A stretch of 64,000 nucleotides of DNA from Serripes groenlandicus (lineage: Eukaryota; Mollusca; Bivalvia; Cardiida; Cardiidae). How positions within the stretch are numbered: the first letter of the stretch is position 1; the number at the start of each line of letters is the position of its first letter. The position numbers were made by a program, and so were the translations under genes. Where the stretch lies: contig JASEVX010000010.1 in NCBI GenBank assembly GCA_031761405.1, positions 12,229,918-12,293,917 of the forward strand, read 5' to 3'. Shown here piece after piece: positions 11,601 through 23,600 of the stretch. The notes beneath the pieces are model-generated. The model was given only the letters and a program-made list of their open reading frames with translations, was not told the origin of the DNA and searched no databases.

Positions 11601-14600
11601 TCCCAAATGGAAGTGAATACTTTGTAGGTTTGTTATTAGCAATGACTCCAATTCCAAGAAAACATAAAAAATATTTTTTTGAATTTCTCTAATGACACTG
11701 GTGGCAGATCAGTCGTAACGCAACTCCGCATACGTTTTATTTAGTACCTACCTTCATAAGTTCTGTCTGTTCTGGATCCATTCGTCCATTAATGGACACA
11801 ACATCATCCAAGTGAGGGGAATCATCACCGACTAGAATCAATGTCCTACATCTACAAATATAATGGAGTCATGTTACATAATGCAGATAATTAACCCTTT
11901 CCCACATATGAATTTGAAAACATCTAGGCAATTATATGGAAAATGTTTATAAATGAATCATCACCCACTAGAATCAATGTCCTACATCTAGAAATATAAT
12001 GCAAACATAAAACGCTTTCCCACTTGCGACAAATTTGCAGCAGACGACTTAAAAAAGATCTAATCAAATATATGGAGAATGTTTATAAATGAATCATCAC
12101 TGATTAGAATCAATATCCTACATCTAGAAATATAAATAGAGAAATGTAACTTAAACTTACTTGACTGTTCTGGTAGCGGCCTTCTTGATGACATCCAGCT
12201 CTCTAGTAATATTCAGATCAGTTCTCCTAAAAAAGTACAAACAATATCATTTGATGAGGATCTTAAACAAGGGCCTTAACGAGATCAAAGTAATCCAATG
12301 CCGCCTATTTATCAGCTTCCGGATCTTAGACTGGTCTGCGGGTATGATCCCCCTATCCCGCAGTGGCAATGCTGGAATGAAGACGAATTTCCGAGCCTAG
12401 TACTGATCTGTCTTCAAGGAAATCAGGCTTTACCCTTTCCCTCATATAGACGCTTTCTGATGCCTCTGCTCAAAACGAGCAATTTCTCCTTTTGCCACAA
12501 TGTTTTCCACTTTTAGTCATAGGTTATCCATTCAATTATAGAGATTTTCTATTTTTTGACAATTAATGTTCAAAGTCGTCTGCTGCAGAATTGTCGTATG
12601 ACATCATAGATTGTAGGTGCTCAACAAAATTCTTTCACCAAGACAATGATTTTGTGAACCCTCAACAGATGTTTTTGGTTTGTAATAAGACAGACTTAGT
12701 TGTTCACTCAACCTTATTTGGACCACTGAAGAAGTGTTCTTCCACAAATAAATATTGAAATGCAGTTGAAAATGGTGTAAAATTGCAGTGAAACAAAACT
12801 GCATTAAAAATAAACTCTTGTTGACTGAACAATTTAATTAACCATTTCCCACATGCAGATTCATTTTGAGACATCTACAGTAGATGACTTTTGAAAACAA
12901 AGTGGGAAAAGGAGAAATTGCTAATATTGCAATTTTCGCTTTCACAATAAGGTTTTCAAATCTAATCAATAATTATTCCTTCATTATCAGAGATATTCCA
13001 TATCGTTGACTAGATTTTATCGAAGTTGTCTGCTGCAAATTTATCATATGTGGGGAAAGGTTAATGAACTGAATCCAATGTCTTAGATACTCATAAAAAA
13101 GGTCAAAGAGAGGTGATTCATTTCAGTACCACAATCCAGTATTAGTAAGATAAGGATTTTAGATCATGAATTACACCCCTTATCTTAAAATCTGCCAAAC
13201 ATCTGCTTTTAATCCCTTTCCCACACACAATAAAACTGCAGCAGACGACTTTGAATACATCTAGGCAAACACATGGAAAATGTCTATAAATGAAGGTATA
13301 ATGAGGGGATAAAATGAAAACATAGTGGCAAAAGGAGAAATTGCTTGTTTAGGTGTTTACGAAGCCACTTACAACAATTTATTAAGTTATAAATTCCTGG
13401 GTAAGCTGCCAGTAATACTGGTTCATTAATTCTAACACCAGCCAGTCAGTCGTAATGCTAACCCTGATCACCAAAGAGGGTAGCCATTACTACCATTTAG
13501 ATCAAACCTGCGACCTCCTCCACCTGAAGCAAACACTCTATCACTAGACCACCGAGGTGGTACACAGGTGACAAAAGTTGTTTCTATAGAGAAAAGGGTC
13601 CAACTTACTTGAGATACGCCTCTGTAAACAGCGAGAGATTCTGTGGGTTGACAGATTTTACGTAGTCCTTGAATACTGTTACAAGGTCATGGTTAGTGTA
13701 GCGGGTTACCTGAAAAAAAATTCCAGTTTGGTGTTTTTAACCCCTTACTACATACAGACGCATTTTGGAAACATTGTGAAACAAGAAACCGCTGAAGACG
13801 GTAAGGCCGGATTGTCGGCAATTTTTGACCTTGAAAATTGACAAACCAAGGTCAAGGTCAAAGTAACCATAGAAATCAATAGAACTTGTTACTGGTTACC
13901 TTCAGGCAAAGTTTCAAGTTTGTAACCCTTTCCAGTGCTGAGATTTTGCCTCAACCTGAAACTTTAACCAAAATGTTGACAGACAGACAGACAGACGAAC
14001 ATCACCAATATATAGACCAGATTTGCTAGAGCAATCTGGCCAAAAAGGAGAAAATGTTTGTCCGAAACACACAATTTCTCATTTACTCACAATGTTGTCA
14101 AGTTTGCATCACAAAGTTTCTTCGATGTAATTTGATGTTCTCATAACCCATGTTTTGATTTGATCAAAATAGCTGTGTTTATGAAGTTTTAATAATGCAA
14201 ATATGTTTCACAGTTTTCTTGGTGATATAATATATGACGTCATTTTATATCATCCGCACTGATTATTTCATACTTGGTATTTTTATGTTTTTTTCTCAAA
14301 CCCCAAAGTTTGTGATAGGAATCATTCAAAGAACATCACTATCAAGGACTAAATGAATCTTAACCCTTTCCCTCATATAGATGCTTTCTGACGCCTCTGC
14401 AGCAGACGGCTATTTAAAAAGATAGTGACAAAAGAAGAAATTGCACAAAACAAGCAATTTCTCCTTTTGACACAATATTTTCTACTTTTAGTCAAAGGAT
14501 ATCCATTCAATTAAAGAGATTTTCTATTTTTTGACAAAATATGTTTAAAGTCGTCTGCTGCAGAATTGTTGTATGAGGGAAAGGGTTAAGACATCAGAAA

Positions 14601-17600
14601 TTATTTTAACACTTCTCAGTTGAATTTTAGTACAACGTCGCCAGTAAAAAGTTGAGAGCAATGACGTAATGAACATAGGATAATAACGAAGTTAGATAAA
14701 TGTAATATAACCTACCGATCCAAACCAGTGCCATAACAGATATTCCTCTGTAAAGTTGGTCACCTGGCCGCTCCATAAATACCAGGAATTCATCTGTAAT
14801 AGAAACAACGCAATTTTATAAGGGGACAAAATAACTATTTCAATCCTACAGGCAGCAGTTATTGACATACATCTCTGCAGCTGACGAATTCTTGAAAACA
14901 CTGTGGGAAATGGAGAAATTGATCAAAATGAGCAAATTAATCCATGATCCACAATGTTTTCAACTCTGTAACAAAATGATAATCATAATTTACTGTAAAT
15001 TAAAGATTTAATATTCTATTCCTCTAAATAGTTTCAAAGCAGACAACACTTAAAATATCACATCAGGTAAGCAGTGATTTAAAATCAATTGCCTGATAAT
15101 TGATAAGATATTGTCATTAGAAAAGAAGAAATTGATCATCCCGCTCAGGATTGCAAGATTTCCCTGCAGATTTATTGCCAAAGTGGTAATCAAAGGAACA
15201 CATGTGTCGCGGTCAGTTGGTAAGAGTGTGACGGACAGAAGTGATTCGTAAGTCTCCCTGCCCAAGCAATCTTTCGATTGATGTGATAAAGGCACAAGAC
15301 AAGATTAACCCTTTCCCACATATAGACACTTTCTGATGCCTCTGCAGCAGACAACTTATGAAAACATTGTGGCAAAAGGAGATATTGCTCTTGATGAGCA
15401 ATTTCACTTTTTGCCACTATGTTTTCAACTTTATTTTGTGATTAAAGCTTTATTTATTGAGATATTTCACGTTTTTGCAAATATGTTTTAGAAGTCGTCT
15501 GCTGCAGATTTGTTGTATGAGGGAAAGCGTTAAACCAAGATACCCCCATCAATTAAGTAAGCGTTCCAGATAAGGTGTGTATTTATTATACAACAAATCT
15601 GCAGCAAAAGACTTCAAAGATTTCTTGGAAAATAGGTAAAATCGATGAATGAATGAAAGTATAATTATTGAATTGAGATGAAAAAACATTGTGACAAAAG
15701 AAGAAATTGCTCATTAACCCTTTCCCTCATATAGACAATTTCTGACGCTTCTGCAGCAGACAGCTTTTTGAAATCAAATCGAGCAATATCTTTTTTTGCC
15801 ACAATGTTTTCCACTTTTAGTCATAGGTTATCCATTCAATTAAAGAGATTTTCTATTTTCTGACAAAATATGTTCAAAATTGTCTGCTGCAGAATTGTCA
15901 TATGAGGGAAAGGGTTAAAGAACAAATTCTTCTTTTGCAACAATCTTTTCACAAGTATGTTTCAAAATACACCTTCAGATTGGTCAGTCAGAAAGAGTTA
16001 AAACCTACATTGCGGGTAATCTATAAGATTGCCTAACTGAGACAATGCTATTGTGTACCCACATTATAGGGTTTGGTATATGTAGTGTAATAACAGAAAA
16101 ATCGTGGAAAGAAATACCACTAATCGAGGGCTTGGCGTGAAACGGTTGTAACTTAAAATCTATTTTGAAAACACTGGTTATGGGGCAATTTTGACCGCTT
16201 TGTAAACAATGCAAATTTAGGTGCCATTGCTCAGAACGAGCAATGGCACCTAAATTTTCAATGTTTACAAAGAAAAATGATTAAATACTTATAAAGACTG
16301 TATGGCGAGGTGATTAACCTTGGTAAAAAAATACCTATTTTAGTTACAACCCTTTCATGCCAAGCCCTTGACTTTATTCATCTTTTTCTAAGGAACTGGT
16401 GGATAACATGCTTTGAAAAATTGACAATAAAAGGCCAGTGCCCACCTTTTGATATCCCCATTCGATCCAGCCAGGTCTGGTTGAGGTTGGATTCACGAGA
16501 ACCAGGGAGTCCACACGACTTGGATGCGTAAGCTGAAATTATACAAGAAATCTGATTATTACTTGACTGTATAATAATAAGGACTATTCTTAAACAAGAG
16601 GGCCATGATGGCCCTTGAATCGCTCACCTGATTTTTTATTTTTTTTTCACTTAAGCTATATAAGCCTCGCCCCCTGGCAGCCAGTTTCCGACCAATCAAC
16701 TTGGCTTGAAGGAATCTGATAGATGGTCACCCTAGGAACATTTCTACAAAATTATTTGAAAATCGGCCAGATACTTTTGGAGGAGAAGATTTTTTTAAGT
16801 TTTCACTATAGCCATATAATGCAAAATAGCCCTGCCTACTGGCGGCCATGTTTTTTGACCAATCAACATGGCTTGAAGGAATCTGATAGAGGATTACCCA
16901 AGGAACATTTCTACAAAATTATTTGAAAATCGGCCTGACACTTTTGGAGAAGAAGATTTTTTAAGTTTGCACTATAGCCATATAAGGCAAAATAGCCCCG
17001 CCCCCCCTGGCGGCCATGTTTTTCGACCAATCAACATGGCTTGAAGGAATCTGATAGAGGGTCACCCAAGGAACATTTCTACAAAATTATTTGAAAATCG
17101 GCCTTACACTTTCGGAGGAGAAGATTTTTTAAGTTTTCACTATAGCCATATAAGGCAAAATAGCCCCGCCCCCCCTGGCGGCCATGTTTTTCGACCAATC
17201 AACACGGCTTGAAGGAATCTGATAGAGGGTCATCCAAGAAACATTTCTACAAAATTATTTGAAAATCTGCCAACCAATTTGGGAGAAGAAGAATTTTGAA
17301 GTTTTTTCGGTTTCGTTGCCATGGAAACCAGAATTTTGCATGGATCCCAAAAATTTGAAGGAATTCTGGTGAGGTCAATGAGAGGATGCTTTCTGTGAAG
17401 TTTCATCCAAACTGACCCACTGGTTACTGAGGAGAAGAAGTTGACGCACGACGCACGACGGACAAAAGGCGATCACAATAACTCACCTTGAGCAAAGCTC
17501 AGGTGAGCTAAAAATAGTCAAACTTATTGCACTGAAATGATATCCGTATGTTTTGCTGCTATTCGCTACTGTGTGTATTTCTCACGCATTAGTTTATCAC

Positions 17601-20600
17601 ATGCAAAACCGCTTGTTAAATCCGGGCACTTTTATTTTGGAAACCACGCTGCTAGCATTGTAGGGTTTGCAAAAGGGTCTGTTATGTGAAAAGTAAGTGT
17701 ACATTCTCGTCTGGTTTCTAATCTATATTTTCAGGCTCCAACTGATGGTTTTGGAATTGCAGTCTCCAAGACTTCCGTGGAAGACCAGTTCTTTAGGCAC
17801 CATATTGTACGGGTGCCAGTGAATTTGTAACCTGGTGAACTCGTAACCTGTATATTTTGGTGAATTCGTATCCTATCGTAAATGTTTATTTAACCTTTGT
17901 AATTTTTACATTTATATTGCAGAATTTGTGTTACAAAATATTTGTTATTATACTTTGATGTAATATTATTAATAAATAATTAAAAAGTTAAAGAGTATGG
18001 CCATATAGTTGGCGGTTTTATGATAATTAACAAAGTTTCAGTTGTTAATTAGGTGTGAACATATCGGAGATAATTACTTGACACGCGACACATTATCTAG
18101 ATTGGCGTTTAATTATTTCTCGGCATGTGTTAAAGTTTGGGTTGAGTCTTTCTTTGCATACAAAAAAAGATACATGTATAAAATGTTTATACACAGATAT
18201 TGTGAACTAATTTTTGATTAAGATTGCACTGATGAAAATATTATTTTTCTCCTCATCATGAATCTCATTCAAGTTTTTCTTCTCATAAATCAAGATAACC
18301 GGTTATACTTTCAATCTTTTAATTTTTTAGAATCATTTAAAGGTGATGTGACTGTAAAATATTATATGAGCAGGAGATTAAATACAAGTTGGCTTTTATG
18401 ATCAGTGTAGATTCAGATTAGCCTGTGTATCCACACAGTCTAATCAAGATGCACACTGTTCACATATGACTTAGATAATGTTTTCAGAAAATTATTCCTT
18501 CAACTTTTGTTGTTCTTATAAGACTGAGCAGATGTACAGGTCGATCTAGTCCTTTACCTACAGAACATCTGACATGTATTCATTGTTCCTTTTTACACTG
18601 CTGATCTAAAATAAAGTAAACAAGTGGTTTCCAGATAAAGACACTTTCTGATGCCTCAGCAGCTTTTGAAATCAGTGTGGCAAATGGAGAAATTGCTCAT
18701 GACTCTATGATTATAACTCTATTCAATAATAATACTACATGTATTAGATCATTTAAAGAGATTATCTATATTTTGGACTTGATAATTTCAAAGTTGTATG
18801 CTGCAGATTTATTGTATGTGGGAAAGGGTTAAAAGGAATGAATAAGATTTCTCAGAAAGGGTTAAATTTAAATGTATTCTCACCGCAAACCTGGACAGGA
18901 CATTCGACCCGGATCCAACAGCAAAACCGATAAACTGATTCACTCTGAAAATAGAAACAATCCGTTAAAACAAATGGGTAAAAGAACCACAGATTCAACC
19001 TAACCCTTTCCCTCATATAGACGCTTTCTGACGCCTCTGCAGCAGACGTCTTTTTGAAAACATAGTGACAAAAGAAGAAATTGCTCAAAACGAGCCATTT
19101 CTCCTTTTGCCACAATGTTTTCCACTTTTAGTCATAGGTTATCCATTCAATTAAAGAGATTTTCTATGTTCAAAGTCGTCTGCTGCAGAATTGTAATATG
19201 AGGAAAACGGTTAAAACAAGAGTACCGCAAACGGTACATAATACGCCCGTCAGGAACTTCTTTGTAAGTTTCCTCTTTGTTTTGATATATTGTTTGTTTG
19301 TAAAAAGTTAATAAAGTCGTTCAGGAATAAGTTGTTAAAGAATAATGGGAAACTATGAAAAATGCATAACTCATGCAGAAATTGACAAATATTCTAAGTC
19401 CAAAAAGGGGCATAACTCATTCAAGAATTGACAAAGCCATATACATAATTTCAGCTCAATACATCAAAGCATGTAGAAAAAAATTGCGGAAAACAAATAT
19501 TCTAAGTCCAAAAAGGGGCATAACTCATTCAAAAATTGACGAAATCCCAGGAAATATGAACTTGATCTGTGACATATCACTACAAAGCCTAATACACAAT
19601 TTCAGGTCAATAGCTCAAAGTATGTAAGAAAAAAGTGCGGAAAACCAATATTCTAAGTCCAAAAAGGGGCATAACTCATTCAAAAATTGACGAAATCCGA
19701 GGAAATGTGAACTTGATCTGTAACTCATGATTACAAAGCCATATACATAATTTCAGCTCAATAGATCAAAGCATGTAGAAAAAAAGTGCGGAAAACAAAT
19801 ATTCTAAACAAGATGTGTTTGTGAAACACTGATGCCCCCCAATGGCAATATCTAGGTCAAAAGTCAAGGTCGCAAGGTATACACATGTGAAATATGGTAG
19901 CCTTACCTGTTATTGTTCAAAAGTAGTGGGGAAGGTTAAAAAAAAAATTGAGAATGGCAACATCTAGGTCAAAGGTCAAGGTCGCAAGGTCAAAAATGTA
20001 CTGACAGAAAGGTCATGTCACAAGGAATACACATGTGAAATATGGTAGCCGTATCTGTTATGGTTCAAAAGTAATGGCCAAGGTTAAAGTTTTTTTCGAG
20101 AATGGCAACATCTAGGTCAAAGGTCAAGGTCGCAATGTCAAAATTGTTGGTACTGACAGAAAGGTCATGTCACAAGGAATACACATGTGAAATATGGTAG
20201 CCGTACCTGTTATGGTTCAAAAGAAATGGCCAAGGTTAAAGCTTTTTTCGAGAATGGCAACATCTAGGTCAAAGTTCAAGGTCGCAAGGTCAAACATTTT
20301 GGTACTGACAGAAAGGTAATGTCACAAGGAATACACATGTGAAATATGGTAGCCGTACCTGTTATGGTTCAAAAGTAGTGGTCAAGGTTAAAGTTTTTTT
20401 CGTGCAGACAGGCCAAAAACTACATCTAGGTCAAAGGTCAAGGTCGCAAGGTCAAAAATTTTGGTACTGACAGAAAGGTCATATCACAAGGAATACACAT
20501 GTGAAATATGGTAGCCGTATCTGTTATGGTTCAAAAGTAATGGCCAAGGTTAAAGTTTTTTTCGAGAATGGCAACATCTAGGTCAAAGGTCAAGGTCAAA

Positions 20601-23600
20601 AATGTTGGTACTGACAGAAAGGTTATGTCACAAGGAATACACATGTGAAATATGGTAGCCGTACCTGTTATGGTTCAAAAGTAATGGCCAAGGTTAAAGT
20701 TTTTTTCGAGAATGGCAACATCTAGGTCAAAGGTCAAGGTCGCAAGGTCAAACATTTTGGTACTGACAGAAAGGTAATGTCACAAGGAATACACATGTGA
20801 AATATGGAAGCGGTACCTGTTATGGTTCAAAAGTAGTGGTCAAGGTTAAAGTTTTTTTCGTGCAGACAGGCCAAAAACTACATCTAGGTCAAAGGTCAAG
20901 GTCGCAAGGTCAAAAATTTTGGTACTGACAGAAAGGTCATGTCACAAGGAATACACATGTGAAATATGGTAGCCGTACCTGTTATGGTTCAAAAGTAATG
21001 GCCAAGGTTAAAGTTTTTTTTGTGCAGACAGACAGACCAACAGACAGACAGACCAACAGACAGACAGGCCAAAAACTATATGCCCCCCGAATCGGAGATT
21101 CCGTGGGGGCATAAAAATATTCTAAGTCCAAAAAGGGACATAACTCATTCAAAAATTGACGAAATCCCAGGAAATATGAACTTGACCTGTGACACATCAC
21201 TACAAAGCCTTATACAAAATTTCAGCTCAATAGCTCAAAGTATGGAAGAAAAAAGTGCGGAAAACCCGAACGGACGGACGGACGGACGGAGGGACGGACG
21301 GACGGACGGACGGACGGACATGACGATACCATAATACGGACCGTTTTTAAAAAACGGTCGTATAAAAAAACCTGCTGACATCTAACAGCAGTGAATGACA
21401 ATGTAGGTCATCACATAATATATGACATCATTTGACATCCTCCGGGGAAACTTTTATTTACCCACAGAAAATTCCAACGACATGATTTTTCTCACTCATT
21501 TAATTGGCTATTAATCTTCATAATATATGTAATATATACTGAAATTATTCCAAAGGGTAAGAAATGCATACATAGATAACCAGCTTGTATTACAAAATAT
21601 AAGTTGACAAGATTTTATGCTATTAACCCTTTCCCACATACAGATGCTTTCTGACGTCTTTGCAGCAGACGACTTTCGAAAATATTATGAACAAAATGTT
21701 ACAGTGTTGTAACTCCAATTTTTCACAAATCTATTTTTTTGCATTTTTGACATGCAATATCTAAGAACTATTTGTGGTGAAAAGATTTTGTCAAAATAAA
21801 AAACATAATGTACTTAAAAGTAAAAATGGTCAAAACGTTGTATCTCCATAAGGAACATTTCATTTATGCAACACTGTTGTAACTCAAGTTACAACAGTGT
21901 TGCATAAAAACATTCAGTTTCATCCCCATTGTTGCTATATGCAACACTGTGGCAACTCATCTGTTTCCAGGTATACCCTTTATAATATAACATAAGTTTA
22001 AACTTTTATCATAATTTAGGGACAGTTAGTTAGTTTGCACTGAATTATTTTAACCCTTTGGCTCATAGACTTTTTTTTTTTTAATTTTACATATGGAGAC
22101 AAAACAGCTATGTCTTTTAAAGTTGAAAACAAATAATTGGAATAGAGTAGTAAACTGTTTGGTTAAAGGAAAAATTGCACATTATGAGCAATTTTTTCCC
22201 TCAACATTTTCAAAAGTCTTGTCTTAACCGAACCCTTTCCCACATGCAACAAATCTGCATCGAAGACCTAGGCAAAAATAAGAAAAATCTCTATATCATG
22301 TAGAAAGTTAATAATTAAAACATTGTGGTGAAAGGAATGTGTCAAAAGTTCAAAACTCATCTGCAAGTAGGAAAGGGAGGGATAAACACAACAATTGAGC
22401 CATGTTACACAAAAGTCTACTTTTGGGGCTTCTGCGACCAGTGTAAACCAGTTCATACTACATGATCTAGTAAACTAATCTAAGTCTTTACTGTAAAACT
22501 TTTGAGGACCTGAGTCATGGAAGTCTGATAAATACCGAGACCCTATGGATACTTGATGTTTGTTTTTTAAAACGATATATACCTGAGGTAAATATACACA
22601 AAAATATTCAGGTATAATATTGCACAATTACAAATTTGAAGTTTTAATTTTGAGACAGTTTGGAAACTAACAGGAATAAGCTTTTGATGAACAATTTTTC
22701 CCTTTTCCACAATGTCTACTATTAAAGTTAGCTATTTTATCAGATTCTCTTGTTATCAAAATCAAACTGATGTACACAATACCTTATAGGGAACAAAATC
22801 TCCTCCTTTATTATTTATTTTAACCTGAAAGAGTTGAAAGATTTTTGGATAGTGAGAAATTAATCAGTTTGATTCTTCCTACCAAGAGATCTAACAGGGC
22901 AGAGAACCCTGTCCAAGTATGAGAGACCATATGTCCTAGAAAGACTAGGAACTAAAAATAGGTTCTGGAAGAACAGAAGGCAGCTGATTCTTAGCTTTAA
23001 GAAACATGAAAGGGAAACAATACAGTCAGACTGGTCAAACCTTAGAAAGCCTTCTTCAACCAAAAAGGCATGAAGTTCACTTTTTCCCCTAGCAAATGCT
23101 AGACAAAACTGTCTTAAAAGTCACAGCGTTCAAAGAATACAGGATAGATCCAAACGGATCTGAGACAAACAAGAAAAGAAAGAAATCTACTAAAGCTGTC
23201 ACAGAGGGAGACTCTGGATTGATATTGTCCTTGCAGTACACCAATCTGAAAAGACTGACTACTTAGCCTCAAAGATGATTCTGTTGGAAGGTCACCTAGA
23301 CTTGGCAATGCGAGAAACAACTCTTTCAGAAAATCGTTTCTCTCTAATAGAAAGCTGGGTAACATCCAAGTATTAAGGTGCAGCATAACCGGGTTGGGAT
23401 GAAAAAAACAACCCTGGTGTTGAAACAAGAGGAAGAGGAATGCAACAAGGAGAATTCATAAGGCAGCCCAGAAAGTTGTTGAACCACAACCTCTGAGGCC
23501 AAAATTGAGCAATCAGAATGATTCTGCACTGTTGTAAACCCCAGGATTTTCTGAAAAACAAGTACAATCAATATCAACCGCGAAAAGGCACGTATATCCG

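Larger units (their letters stand above)
19216..21370 (+). mobile_element. ACAAG element C1, complete but with E nested inside
   Basis: Head ACAAGAGTACCGCAAACGGT (hairpin TACCG/CGGTA) with ATAATACG; tail ATAATACGGACCG, an A/T loop, CGGTC and GTATAAAAA. The inside is a repeated module with ATTCTAAGTCCAAAAAGGGG. A (GGAC)n run at 21267-21318 lies just before the 3' hairpin. Confidence 0.85.

Noticed and set aside
11842..11846. Alternative acceptor for NDRG exon 11 (ATGTAG, six bases inside)
   Set aside because: It would remove Cys309 and Arg310. The first AG keeps the KC motif seen in NDRG proteins, and both keep frame, so the first was preferred.
19216..21370. Single large satellite locus
   Set aside because: Clear element ends (ACAAGAGTACCG ... 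TATAAAAA and ACAAGATG ... GCATAAAAA) show two nested elements with internal arrays.
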